A stretch of 35,388 bases of DNA, from positions 1 through 35,388 of the forward strand of contig JAUMSH010000026.1 of the NCBI GenBank assembly GCA_031292915.1, written 5' to 3'. The notes under the pieces were generated by a model. The model did not search any database. It was not told the DNA's origin and worked only from the letters and a program-made list of their open reading frames with translations. This document shows, in pieces, positions 24,796-33,115 of the stretch; the first letter of the stretch is position 1; each line of letters opens with the position of its first letter. Source of the stretch: Collinsella sp. Lineage in GTDB: Bacteria; Actinomycetota; Coriobacteriia; Coriobacteriales; Coriobacteriaceae. The translations under genes were made by a program, and so were the position numbers.

Positions 24796-26244
24796 ATGGC
24801 AGAATCTCGTGCGGAGCGTAAGGCTCGTCGTGCTTTGATCGAGGCGGCTGAGGGGTCGAAGGAGGAGAAATCTTCTAAGAGATCCAAGTCTTCTAAAGCT
24901 GCAAAAAGCAAATCGACCAAGAACAAAGCTAAGACCAAGCGTTCTGACTCTCGTCGGGGCGGGGACAAAGCGCCGCGGACGCGTTCCAAGCGTCCGCATA
25001 ATGATTCGGTTCCATCTGCGCATAAGGTTGTGGATCCCAAGTCGCCTTGTTCCATCATGAAATCTTGCGGTGGGTGCACTGCTCTCAATCGTCCTTATAA
25101 AAAGCAGTTGGCAGCTAAGCAGGCTGCTATGGAGGAGCTTTTTGCTTCGCTTTGTGAGCGTGAAGGCATTGCTGTAGATCCTATTCGCGGTATGGGAGTC
25201 ACCCTGGGCGACCCGGGCAAATATCCTGCGCCGCGCGGTTTTCGCCATAAGGCCGCCACTCCCTTTGCCCCCGGCAAAGAGGGCGCTGTCCGCTGCGGTT
25301 TCTTTGAGCGCGGCACGCACAAGATCGTTGCCGTACCCGAATGCCCCGTCGAGGCACCGGGCGCCCGACAGATTCTTAACGGCATCGCGCGTGAAGCTGA
25401 GCGCCTGCACATTCCCGCCTTTAACGAGGACAAGCATCTGGGCTTGCTCCGCTATGCCGTCGTCCGCTGCGGTTGGCGTACCGACCAGGTCATGGTTACG
25501 CTCGTGACCGCCCAGCGTGACTTACCGCATGCACAGGAGTTCTTTGAGGCCGTCGCGGCGCTCGATCCGCATATCGTCACCGTTGCCCAAAATATCAATG
25601 GACGTCCCGGTAACGCCATCTTGGGTGAGGAGACTCGTATCGTCTATGGCGCCGAATGCATGCGCGACCAGCTGCTCGGCTGCGAATTCGACATCTCCCC
25701 CACCGCGTTTTATCAGACCAACCCGCAACAGACCGAGCTGCTCTATCAGCTCGCTATCGACGGCATGGATTTGCACCAGGGCGATGTGCTCATGGATGCC
25801 TACTGTGGCAGCGGTACCATCGGTCTTTGCGCAGCTAAAGATGCCCAGAACAAGGGTATCGGCATTATGCTGCTCGGCGTGGAGCGCAACCCGGCGGGCA
25901 TTGCCGACGCACGCCGCAATGCCGAGCTCAACGGCCTCACCCGCAGCGCTTGGTTTATGGTCGACGACGCCACCGATTACATCCTGGATGCCGCCGATAA
26001 CAACGAGCGGGTCGATGTCCTTTCCATCGATCCGCCGCGCGCCGGCTCCACGCCCGAGTTCCTCGAAGCTGCCTGCGCGCTTAAGCCGCGCCGCATCACC
26101 TATATCAGCTGCAACCCCGTAACTCAAGAGCGCGACCTGCATCAGCTCCTCGACGGAGGCTATTGCCTGCTCAAGATCACGCCCGTCGACATGTTCCCTC
26201 ACACCGACCACACCGAAACCGTAGCGGTCCTCGAACGCCGCTAA
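24796..26244 (+). CDS. rlmD: 23S rRNA (uracil-C5)-methyltransferase, RlmD/RumA type
   Basis: A 483-residue class I methyltransferase that makes 5-methyluridine in RNA (U1939 of 23S rRNA in E. coli RlmD). Residues 1-70 are a Lys/Arg/Ser-rich, disordered-looking extension, absent from compact members. Cys85, Cys91 and Cys94 (CGGC) and a later Cys in VPECP fit the 4Fe-4S site. DAYCGSGTIGL is the SAM-binding motif, SIDPPRAG follows, and YISCNP carries the catalytic cysteine. Length minus the extension is normal. The ATG at 24796 has GGAG six bases upstream; a GTG at 24784 is less suitable. The target could be a different uridine (several such paralogues exist in bacteria), so the symbol is a family-level call. 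The first 350 bases use more T-ending codons than the rest. Confidence 0.88.
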   Translation: MAESRAERKARRALIEAAEGSKEEKSSKRSKSSKAAKSKSTKNKAKTKRSDSRRGGDKAPRTRSKRPHNDSVPSAHKVVDPKSPCSIMKSCGGCTALNRPYKKQLAAKQAAMEELFASLCEREGIAVDPIRGMGVTLGDPGKYPAPRGFRHKAATPFAPGKEGAVRCGFFERGTHKIVAVPECPVEAPGARQILNGIAREAERLHIPAFNEDKHLGLLRYAVVRCGWRTDQVMVTLVTAQRDLPHAQEFFEAVAALDPHIVTVAQNINGRPGNAILGEETRIVYGAECMRDQLLGCEFDISPTAFYQTNPQQTELLYQLAIDGMDLHQGDVLMDAYCGSGTIGLCAAKDAQNKGIGIMLLGVERNPAGIADARRNAELNGLTRSAWFMVDDATDYILDAADNNERVDVLSIDPPRAGSTPEFLEAACALKPRRITYISCNPVTQERDLHQLLDGGYCLLKITPVDMFPHTDHTETVAVLERR

Positions 26245-26272
26245 CCGACCTCAGTAGATTTTTGGGACAAGA

Positions 26273-26301
26273 AAGGGGGCGACCCGCCTGGGCCGCCCCC
26301 T
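26273..26301. terminator. Bidirectional terminator between rlmD and PHP gene
   Basis: AAGGGGGCG (26273-26281) and CGCCCCCTT-like bases (26294-26302) pair around a short loop between convergent genes. Reading leftward it is followed by a T-rich tract. Confidence 0.75.
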
Positions 26302-26322
26302 TCGCTTGGTTTATAAACTCCG

Positions 26323-27144
26323 CTACATCCCCTTGCGCAGATCGCACACGCCGGCTGCCGCCATCTCGCGCAGCAGCGTCTCGCGGTCGCGCGTCACGAT
26401 CAAATCCAGCGGGAAGTGAATCTCGTCGAGCATCTTGCGCGCGTGATCGAGCTTGCCAATGGCCATGCCAATGTGGGCATCGGTTGACACGCCAATGCCC
26501 ACGCCCAGCTCGGCGCAGCACTCGGCGATCTTGCGGCATACGGCCCAATGCTCAGTGTCGACACCGTGTTCAAGACTATGGTTGTTGATCTCGATAATCT
26601 TGTGCTTGGCCTTAGCTGCCAACAGCACCTCGTCGATATCGAACGGCACGCCCGAACGCCCCGTGTGACCCAGCATGAACACCTTGGGGTGCTCCAGGGC
26701 ATTGATATACATCTCGGTCGTCTGGGCCAGCGTCGCGCCTTCAGCAATCTGCGGATTATGCACGCTCGCAACCAAATAATCCAAATTTCGCGTAACCAAA
26801 TCGAACAGCGAATGCTGACGGCTGTACGAATCGCCGGCAATATCGAGCGTGACAGGAGTGTCCTCGCCAAACAGGCTTCCGTCCAGCGAAACGATATCGG
26901 CCTCGGCACCACGCAGCACCAGCACGCCGCTCCAAATGCGCGGCCAGATATCCTGGTTGATAAAGAATTGGTAACTGCGCAGGTCATTGGGGCAAGCCGT
27001 AACCATAGAGCTCAGATGGTCGGCAGATCCGAGCACCTGCAGGCCACGCTCTGCCGCCCAGTACACATTCTCCTCAATGGTCGAATATGCATGCGCAGAG
27101 AATATCGTATGGGTATGAATGTCACAAGAAAGCAGGTAGGGCAT
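26323..27144 (-). CDS. PHP-domain metal-dependent phosphoesterase
   Basis: A 273-residue PHP-fold hydrolase of the YcdX-like group. DIHTHTIFS (about 8-16) is the first metal-binding motif, GSADHLS the second, RGAEADIV (Glu) the third, then ASVHN, LGHTGRSG, and the C-terminal STDAHIG. All positions for a trinuclear metal site are present. Related proteins act as phosphatases on small molecules; histidinol phosphatase is another branch of the fold, so the substrate remains open. The ATG at 27144 has AAGGAG six bases upstream. It follows the aminotransferase in the same direction after a 165-bp gap with a hairpin and its own promoter. Co-function with the aminotransferase is possible but unproven. 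Confidence 0.9.
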   Translation of the reverse strand: MPYLLSCDIHTHTIFSAHAYSTIEENVYWAAERGLQVLGSADHLSSMVTACPNDLRSYQFFINQDIWPRIWSGVLVLRGAEADIVSLDGSLFGEDTPVTLDIAGDSYSRQHSLFDLVTRNLDYLVASVHNPQIAEGATLAQTTEMYINALEHPKVFMLGHTGRSGVPFDIDEVLLAAKAKHKIIEINNHSLEHGVDTEHWAVCRKIAECCAELGVGIGVSTDAHIGMAIGKLDHARKMLDEIHFPLDLIVTRDRETLLREMAAAGVCDLRKGM

Positions 27145-27181
27145 CAGGTCTCCTTATCTGGCACGGCCGTCGCTTATATTC

Positions 27182-27210
27182 ATTGTACGCATAGCCTTCG
27201 ATAGTCGTAA
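27182..27210 (-). promoter_or_regulatory. Promoter of the PHP gene
   Basis: On the minus strand TTACGA (plus 27205-27210) and TACAAT (plus 27182-27187) are spaced by 17 bp, about 38 nt before the start codon. Confidence 0.5.
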
Positions 27211-27244
27211 AACCACTCCATCCCAAAGACACAACGTCCATGAC

Positions 27245-27275
27245 AACGGGGTCTGGCTTAACACCAAACCCCGTT
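27245..27275 (-). terminator. Hairpin after the aminotransferase gene
   Basis: AACGGGGT (27245-27252) and ACCCCGTT (27268-27275) are a perfect stem, extended by CTGG/CCA. It lies 34 nt past the aminotransferase stop; a T-tract is lacking. Confidence 0.5.
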
Positions 27276-27309
27276 TCACGTAAAACATTGTAGGCAGAGC
27301 GCTTTACTT

Positions 27310-28494
27310 TTAACGATACTCGTCCGCCAACTGTTTCCAAGCGGGTAGCGAATTGATAATCGTTTCGTAACTCACGCAATAGCCCAGGCGGAACCAACCC
27401 GGCATACCAAAGCTGTCCGAGGGAACCGCAAGCAACTCATACTTCTTTGCACGCTCGCAAAACGCATTCGCATCGGGCTCCAGCGCCTTCACCCACAGGT
27501 AGAATGCACCATCCGGCTCAACATAGGTGTAGCCGTACTCCGCTAGTGCGTCGGTAAGCGCGGTGCGGTTGCGCGCATAAGCCTCGACATCGCTCGGCTC
27601 ATCGATGCAATCGATGATTACGCGCTGGAAGAGTGCCGGTGCGCATACAAAACCTAGCGTACGGGCAGCACCCGCAACAGCCGGCATCAGACGGGCAGCC
27701 TGCGGATTGGTGTTGGGAACCAAGATCCACCCCACGCGCTCGCCCGGCAGCGACAGCGACTTGGAATACGAGTAGCACACGATGGTGTGCTCGTAGATCG
27801 AGGGCACCCAAGGCACCTCGGCACCGTACACAATCTCGCGGTACGGCTCATCCGAGATGAGCATAATCGGATTCTCGGGATCGCGCTGAGCGTTGGCCTC
27901 GCGCAGAACATTGGCCAGTCGCGTCAGCGTGTCGCATGTATATACGGCACCGGTCGGATTGTTGGGAGAGTCAATGATGACGGCCGCCGTCTTATCGCTG
28001 ATCGCCTTGAGCACGTTGTCCACGCTCAGCTGGAACGTATCTTCATCGGCGAGCGCCTCAACACACGTACAGCCGGCCTTCTCAATCCAAACGCGATACT
28101 CCGGAAAGTACGGGGCGATAACAATAACCTCGTCGCCCGGGTTCGTAACGGCGTTGAGCGTGCAGGTGAGCGAAGCCGCGGCACCCACCGTCATAAATAC
28201 GTCTTTGCCCTCATAGCTCGTGCCAAAGCGGCGGTTGAGCGATTCGGCCACAGCGGCACGACATTGCGGCAGGCCCGGTGCGGGCGTGTAACCGTGCAGC
28301 TGGTCGCTCGGCAGCTCCAGGGCCTTCTTAATCGACTCAGCCACAGCAGCGGGCGCCGGAACGCTCGGATTGCCCAGCGAAAAATCGAATACGTTTTCCG
28401 CACCGATCTGCGCCTTGCGCTCAAGGCCATAGCTAAAAATCTCACGGATGATGGAGCTTTCCGCGCCGCGAGCATACATAGTTTCGTTGATCAT
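27310..28494 (-). CDS. Class I PLP-dependent aminotransferase
   Basis: A 394-residue fold-type I aminotransferase. DFSLGNPSVPAPAAV (about 37-51) is the N-terminal substrate loop, HGYTPAPGLPQCRAAVA follows, and IIDSPNNPTGAVY (173-185) and ISDEPYREIVY (213-223) hold the conserved Asn and Asp/Tyr for PLP. Lys245 in SYSKSLSLPGERVGW is the Schiff-base lysine, and the C-terminal GWFRLGYC region contains the Arg that binds the substrate carboxylate. The closest functional class is aspartate/aromatic-type (AspB-like), but substrate is not decidable from sequence. The ATG at 28494 has AAGGGG six bases upstream. The gene has its own -10 at 28519-28524; upstream lies GGGACAG hairpin D. Confidence 0.92.
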   Translation of the reverse strand: MINETMYARGAESSIIREIFSYGLERKAQIGAENVFDFSLGNPSVPAPAAVAESIKKALELPSDQLHGYTPAPGLPQCRAAVAESLNRRFGTSYEGKDVFMTVGAAASLTCTLNAVTNPGDEVIVIAPYFPEYRVWIEKAGCTCVEALADEDTFQLSVDNVLKAISDKTAAVIIDSPNNPTGAVYTCDTLTRLANVLREANAQRDPENPIMLISDEPYREIVYGAEVPWVPSIYEHTIVCYSYSKSLSLPGERVGWILVPNTNPQAARLMPAVAGAARTLGFVCAPALFQRVIIDCIDEPSDVEAYARNRTALTDALAEYGYTYVEPDGAFYLWVKALEPDANAFCERAKKYELLAVPSDSFGMPGWFRLGYCVSYETIINSLPAWKQLADEYR

Positions 28495-28518
28495 CTGTTC
28501 CCCTTTCGCATAGGCGCT

Positions 28519-28524
28519 ATTGTA
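28519..28524 (-). promoter_or_regulatory. Probable -10 of the aminotransferase gene
   Basis: TACAAT on the minus strand preceded by GCG, 25 nt upstream of the start codon. No clear -35. Confidence 0.4.
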
Positions 28525-28558
28525 CGCTTTAGCCGAGCAAAGTGCCGCAGCAATGTTA

Positions 28559-28610
28559 ATTGGGGACAGACTTAAATGCGTGAAAACGCTCATTTAAGTC
28601 TGTCCCCAAT
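28559..28610. repeat. GGGACAG hairpin D
   Basis: Arms 28559-28578 and 28591-28610 are 20-bp perfect reverse complements containing GGGGACAG and CTGTCCCC, with a 12-nt loop (CG-TGAAAA-CG can close further). It lies between the ftsH terminator and the aminotransferase promoter. It shares the GGGACAG core with copies A-C, but here the core lies in the stem. Confidence 0.8.
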
Positions 28611-28640
28611 CAACAGACGGCCCCATATCGCTCAAAAGAA

Positions 28641-28672
28641 AAAGCCTCCGCAGGTTTCCCCGCAGAGGCTTT
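28641..28672 (-). terminator. Rho-independent terminator of the tilS-hpt-ftsH operon
   Basis: AAAGCCTCCGCAG-type arms (28641-28653 and 28660-28672) form a strong near-perfect stem. Reading leftward it is followed by TTTTTCTTTT, 11 nt past the ftsH stop codon. Confidence 0.9.
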
Positions 28673-28683
28673 CGCCACAAAGA

Positions 28684-30831
28684 CTATTTGTCGGCGTCGG
28701 CGTCGGTATCGGTATCGGCATCGACGACGGCATGGTCATCGTCAGCATCATCGGATGCGGCTTCGGCATCCTCCTGCATGGCCGCCTGCGCAAAGGCCGC
28801 GGCATCAGCCGCCAGCTCCTCCTCGCTCATACGAGGCGCGCGCTTCTTGGTCGGCATGCCGGCCGCCTTGGCATTGCGCTCCTCCTTGGCCGCCAGGATA
28901 TCACCCTCGCGCTCAAGGTAGGCATCCCACTCGTTGTCGAGCAGGGCGTTCACGGCGTCGCCTTCGACGGTCTCGCGCTCAAGCAGCACCTTCGCCATCA
29001 GATCGAGCTGATCGCGACGGGCGTCCAGGATCTCGACCGCACGACGATGGGCCTCACGCATAATGCGCTGAACCTCGATATCGATGCGGCGCGCCGTCTC
29101 CTCGGAGTAATCCTGGTGATCGGCGTAATCGCGACCAAGGAACACCTGATGTTGCGCCTCGCCAAACACTTGCGTGCCCAGCTCCTCGCTCATGCCCAAG
29201 CGCGTGACCATCTCGCGCGCCATCTTGGTTGCGCGCTCCAGATCGTTGCTCGCGCCCGACGTGATGTCATCGCACATGAGCTCCTCGGCAACGCGGCCGC
29301 CCAAGAACACGGCGAGCTCGTCGAGCATCTCGTTCTTGGTCTTGAGGAAGTGGTCCTCCTGCGGAAGCTGCAGCGTGTAGCCCAGAGCCTGACCGCGGCT
29401 GACGATCGAGATCTTGTGGACCGGATCGGAGTGCTCCAGGATGTGGCCCACCAAAGCGTGACCGCTCTCGTGGTAGGCAATCGTGGTGCGCTCGGCCTCG
29501 GTCATCACGCGACCCTTGCGCTGCGGTCCGGCAATCACACGCTCCATCGATTCCTCGACCTCGTCCATCGAGATCACGGAACGATGACGGCGAGCAGCCA
29601 GCAGCGCAGACTCGTTGAGCAGGTTCGCCAAATCGGCGCCAGTAAAGCCAACGGTCATCTGGGCGAGCTTCTCAAACTTAACGTCCTCGTCCATCGGCTT
29701 GTTCTCGGCATGCACGCGCAAGATCTGCTCGCGGCCCTTCACATCCGGACGGTCGACCGTAACCTGACGGTCAAAACGGCCGGGACGCAGCAATGCCGGA
29801 TCCAGGATGTCAGGACGGTTGGTCGCAGCGATCAGGATGACCGACTCGCTTTCCTCAAAGCCGTCCATCTCGACCAGCAGCTGGTTGAGCGTCTGCTCGC
29901 GCTCGTCGTGACCGCCGCCCAAGCCAGCTCCACGCTGACGTCCCACGGCATCGATCTCATCGATGAAGATGATCGACGGGGCCTGGGACTTGGCCTCCTT
30001 AAAGAGGTCACGCACACGGCTGGCGCCGACACCTACGAACATCTCGACAAAGTCGGAACCCGAGATGCTAAAGAACGGCACGCCCGCCTCGCCGGCAACG
30101 GCCTTGGCCAGCAGCGTTTTACCGGTGCCCGGAGGGCCAACCAGCAACACGCCACGCGGGATCTTGGCGCCCAGCTTGCGATAGCGATCCGGATCGCTCA
30201 AAAAGTCACGGATCTCCTCGAGCTCCTCGACTGCCTCGTCCACGCCTGCAACGTCTTCAAACTTGACCTTGGGGCGTGTGGCCTCGTTGGTCTTGGCGTT
30301 GGTCTTGCCAAACTGCATGTTCCTGTTGTTGGCGCCCATCATCTGGCGCATAAAGTAGAACATGATGGCGATAAGGGCGATCGTCGGAAGCACACTCATC
30401 GCCAAGTCGCCCCAAAAATCGGGATCGTTGGTGTTGACGATGTACTTGGTATCAGGGTGCTCCGCCATGAGCTCGGCAAGCGAATCGGAGCCGACATAGG
30501 TCGAAGAGAAGCTCTTGAGCTCGCTCGTATCGCCCTTGTCCTTCTTCGTCTTCCAGTAATGACCCGTCACGCTTCCGTCTTGAACCGTATAGGTCAGATC
30601 TTCGACGCGATCCTGCTTGATGGCGCTCACCATCTCGCTCGTCGCGAGCTTAACGGTATTGCTGGAATTGGCAAAGCCGGAGCCCATGTTAAAGAAGGCG
30701 TAGCCCAGAAGCGCGCAAGCCAAAAGAAAATACAGCCAGCCCGTACGCGTGGGCTTCTTGCCTCCGGGCATCCCCGGGATCTTTGGGTCCCGGGGAGTCT
30801 GGGAATTGTTGTCGTTACGGTCGTCGGGCAT
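28684..30831 (-). CDS. ftsH: ATP-dependent zinc metalloprotease FtsH
   Basis: A 715-residue membrane AAA+ protease that extracts and degrades membrane and short-lived cytosolic proteins as a hexamer. Helix 1 is at about 32-49, an extracytoplasmic part runs from 50 to 142, and helix 2 is at about 143-162. Walker A GPPGTGKT (232-239), Walker B IIFIDEIDA (287-295), the SRH region AATNRPDILDPALLRPGRFDR (hallmark RPGRFDR) and the zinc motif HESGH (454-458) are complete. The C-terminus after about 640 is acidic and ends in a Asp-Ala/Asp-Thr repeat coded by a hexanucleotide array (28691-28726). The ATG at 30831 lies one base after the hpt stop codon; GGAGG lies inside hpt, so translation is probably coupled. 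The tilS-hpt-ftsH order is a widespread conserved cluster. Confidence 0.97.
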   Translation of the reverse strand: MPDDRNDNNSQTPRDPKIPGMPGGKKPTRTGWLYFLLACALLGYAFFNMGSGFANSSNTVKLATSEMVSAIKQDRVEDLTYTVQDGSVTGHYWKTKKDKGDTSELKSFSSTYVGSDSLAELMAEHPDTKYIVNTNDPDFWGDLAMSVLPTIALIAIMFYFMRQMMGANNRNMQFGKTNAKTNEATRPKVKFEDVAGVDEAVEELEEIRDFLSDPDRYRKLGAKIPRGVLLVGPPGTGKTLLAKAVAGEAGVPFFSISGSDFVEMFVGVGASRVRDLFKEAKSQAPSIIFIDEIDAVGRQRGAGLGGGHDEREQTLNQLLVEMDGFEESESVILIAATNRPDILDPALLRPGRFDRQVTVDRPDVKGREQILRVHAENKPMDEDVKFEKLAQMTVGFTGADLANLLNESALLAARRHRSVISMDEVEESMERVIAGPQRKGRVMTEAERTTIAYHESGHALVGHILEHSDPVHKISIVSRGQALGYTLQLPQEDHFLKTKNEMLDELAVFLGGRVAEELMCDDITSGASNDLERATKMAREMVTRLGMSEELGTQVFGEAQHQVFLGRDYADHQDYSEETARRIDIEVQRIMREAHRRAVEILDARRDQLDLMAKVLLERETVEGDAVNALLDNEWDAYLEREGDILAAKEERNAKAAGMPTKKRAPRMSEEELAADAAAFAQAAMQEDAEAASDDADDDHAVVDADTDTDADADK
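28691..28726. repeat. Hexanucleotide tandem array in the ftsH 3' end
   Basis: Six units of TCGGNN/TCGACG type (TCGGCG twice, TCGGTA twice, TCGGCA, TCGACG), encoding alternating Asp-Ala and Asp-Thr in the acidic FtsH tail. In-frame, so unit changes alter tail length without frameshift. Confidence 0.7.
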
Positions 30832-30832
30832 C

Positions 30833-31381
30833 TTACGAATAAACCTCCGGTTTCAAAATGCCCAGATACGGAAGGTTGCGATAGCGCTCGGCATAGTCGA
30901 GGCCGTAGCCCACCACAAAGGCATCGGGGCAATGGGTTCCAACATACTTGGGCGTGATGGCCGAGACGCGGTCCTCAACGTCCTTCCACAGGAAGGCGGC
31001 GACCTCCAGAGAAGCGGGCTTGCGGCTCTCGAGGTTCTTCATCAGATACTTGAGCGTCAGGCCCGAGTCCAGAATGTCCTCGACGATCAGCACGTCGCGA
31101 CCGCGGATGTCGATATCCAGGTCCTTAATGATACGCACGATACCCGAGGACTTCACACCGTCGCCGTAGCTCGAAACAGCCATGAAATCGATGTTGGTCG
31201 GCAGCTCGATCTTACGCATCAGGTCGCCCATAAAGACCACGGCGCCGCGCAGGACCGCAATCAGCACCAGATCCTTACCCGCGTAGTCGCGCGTAATCTC
31301 CTCGCCCAGGCGAGAGACGATACCGTCGATATCCTCCTGCGTGAACAGAACCTTCTCGATATCCGGATGTTGAGAAGCCAT
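30833..31381 (-). CDS. hpt: Hypoxanthine phosphoribosyltransferase
   Basis: A 182-residue purine-salvage enzyme that joins hypoxanthine (and usually guanine) to PRPP. LIAVLRGAVVFMGDLMRKI is the first loop, with LRG near the pyrophosphate site. DVLIVEDILDSGLTLKYL (about 95-112) holds the PRPP-binding Glu-Asp pair. The C-terminal part FVVGYGLDYAERYRNLPYLG closes the base pocket. Length is typical. The ATG at 31381 has AAAGGG upstream. The neighbours tilS (upstream) and ftsH (downstream) recur with hpt in many Gram-positive genomes. Confidence 0.96.
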   Translation of the reverse strand: MASQHPDIEKVLFTQEDIDGIVSRLGEEITRDYAGKDLVLIAVLRGAVVFMGDLMRKIELPTNIDFMAVSSYGDGVKSSGIVRIIKDLDIDIRGRDVLIVEDILDSGLTLKYLMKNLESRKPASLEVAAFLWKDVEDRVSAITPKYVGTHCPDAFVVGYGLDYAERYRNLPYLGILKPEVYS

Positions 31382-31446
31382 GACAACCCTTTCTTGTGCT
31401 TATCGCCCACACACCGCCGTATGGACGCGAACTACACATTCTAGCA

Positions 31447-31477
31447 GCGCACGGGGTAAATTTACCAGCCCGTGCGC
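31447..31477 (-). promoter_or_regulatory. Nested hairpin between tilS and hpt
   Basis: GCGCACGGG (31447-31455) and CCCGTGCGC (31469-31477) enclose the palindrome GTAAATTTAC (31456-31465). It stands in the 147-bp gap between tilS and hpt, without a U-tract. A TAGAAT -10-like box for hpt follows it leftward (plus 31439-31444). It may adjust readthrough or stabilise the hpt transcript end. Confidence 0.5.
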
Positions 31478-31528
31478 CATCAGCGCGGGAATACCGTCAA
31501 CGTCGCACAGAATAGCAGGCGTGGGACG

Positions 31529-33067
31529 CTATTCCGCATCGACCACGCGGAGCAGATATGCCACGCGCGTTGCGGCCGTGCACTTAAAACGCTCGTCCGC
31601 GCGAACTCCGGCGACCCACACCACGGCACCCCCCGGCGCCGTCCTCACCATGGGCACGCCGGCGCGCTCGGAAACGGGAATGCGAGCCTCACCTAGCAAA
31701 TCGGATACTTTCTTGCTTCGGCCACTCATCCCTAACGGGCACATCACGTCTCCCGGCGCGGGACCGTCCACCCACAGGCGCGCCAATCGCGCCTCGGCAG
31801 GGATCTCGCCACGCGAGCCCGCCAGGATCCGCTCACTATCGCTGTCGGCAAAACCCAGGGCAGCCGCGTCTACCAAAGCTGTCACTTCCCCGGCAGCCGC
31901 AAGCTCACGGGCGCGGCGCACGATATCGCATCCCGGCTCAACGGCCATCGGTTCTGTGACCAGCATACGTCCCCCGCCCAACGGCAAACGACCGGGTACG
32001 GTAACCCAGTCCGCGACCAGGCCCTCGCGAGCCGCCGGCGCCTTAAACGCCAGCATGCCAAACTCAATGCGTGCGTCAATCCCCGCCGGAAGCGTGACCG
32101 AGCCGGTGCCCTCGGCAACGCAGGAAAGGACTCGCTCCACATGTCGCATCTCGGGACGAGCGTCCGGATCGATGCGCTTAATCGCCAGTCGCACGATGCG
32201 CCGCGCGATTACCACCTCGGCCGCAGCCAGGCGCCTGGCATCGAGCACCAGCGCACCCGCTGCCTCTTTGCGCAAACAGCTTCGAAACGCCTGTGCCGAA
32301 AGCTGAGACAAAAACGCGTCCTCATCGCCTAAGATCTCGCAGGCGGCGCCAATCGTCTTGCAGACGCTCGCGTTGCGCTGCGCCACCACCGGCATCACTC
32401 GATGGCGCACGTAGTTTCGCAGATACGAGATATCCTCATTGCTCTCGTCTTCACGCCACGGCTGACCATGTACCTGTAGATAGCCCACGAGCTCGCCGTG
32501 AGTTAGGTCGAGCAAGGGACGCACCACGATATTCCTCCGGCGAGGAATGCTCGATAGGCCAGCGGGCCCCGAACCCTTAATCGCGTTCATCAAAAACGTT
32601 TCCGCGCGATCCGAAGACGTGTGCGCGGTGCAGATACGAGCCGCCGTTCGCGGTGCCCCCGTCTGGGCGCAGAGCTCGCGAGCATACCTCCGCGCCGCGG
32701 CATAGCGCACCTCGCGGGCCGCGGCCTCAATATTGCCCGACTCCCCATCAAAATAAGCGTGCTCCACACACAGCGGTAAACCATATTGCGCGCAGAGCTC
32801 ACGCACAAAGGCCTCGTCGCCATCGGACGCCTTGCCGCGCAGATGATGGTTTACATGCAGCACATGCAGGCGCTCGCGAGCAATGGGGGCGACACCGCGT
32901 CCGTCTTGGATATCCAGCTTTGATGTGCATGCCATAAGAAGCAGTGCCGTCGAGTCCGCGCCGCCTGATACCATGAGCACGACAGGAGCAGCCTGCTGCC
33001 TCGTCCGGGTCTCATCGACTGCCCCAGGCACGGCATGGTGTCCATAATGCTGAGATACCGTAGGCAT
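31529..33067 (-). CDS. tilS: tRNA(Ile)-lysidine synthase
   Basis: A 512-residue N-type ATP pyrophosphatase that converts C34 of the CAU-anticodon tRNA-Ile to lysidine, so that AUA is read as Ile. SGGADS (34-39) is the PP-loop. LHVLHVNHHLRGKASDGDEAFV (hallmark HVNHHLRG) and TAHTSSDRAETFLMN (hallmark TAHTSSDRAET) are the substrate and catalytic motifs, and RPLL follows. The N-terminal domain (to about 240) is canonical; the C-terminal half is longer than in compact forms and contains the SGRSKKVSDLLGEARIPVSERAGVP block of the TilS C-terminal substrate-binding domain. The ATG at 33067 has GAGGAGGA upstream. It is the first gene of the cluster with hpt and ftsH. Confidence 0.94.
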   Translation of the reverse strand: MPTVSQHYGHHAVPGAVDETRTRQQAAPVVLMVSGGADSTALLLMACTSKLDIQDGRGVAPIARERLHVLHVNHHLRGKASDGDEAFVRELCAQYGLPLCVEHAYFDGESGNIEAAAREVRYAAARRYARELCAQTGAPRTAARICTAHTSSDRAETFLMNAIKGSGPAGLSSIPRRRNIVVRPLLDLTHGELVGYLQVHGQPWREDESNEDISYLRNYVRHRVMPVVAQRNASVCKTIGAACEILGDEDAFLSQLSAQAFRSCLRKEAAGALVLDARRLAAAEVVIARRIVRLAIKRIDPDARPEMRHVERVLSCVAEGTGSVTLPAGIDARIEFGMLAFKAPAAREGLVADWVTVPGRLPLGGGRMLVTEPMAVEPGCDIVRRARELAAAGEVTALVDAAALGFADSDSERILAGSRGEIPAEARLARLWVDGPAPGDVMCPLGMSGRSKKVSDLLGEARIPVSERAGVPMVRTAPGGAVVWVAGVRADERFKCTAATRVAYLLRVVDAE

Positions 33068-33115
33068 TTGCTTCCTCCTCTATTCGTCCGCACCCATTGT
33101 ATCCTTTGGAATCTT

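Noticed and set aside
27145..27309. Possible short coding remnant after the aminotransferase (minus strand)
   Set aside because: A readable peptide exists, but it overlaps the aminotransferase in another frame, has no start signal and includes the terminator hairpin and the PHP promoter.
28576..30957. 793-codon open frame antisense to ftsH
   Set aside because: Shadow of ftsH codon bias; no start site or domain, while ftsH is complete on the other strand.
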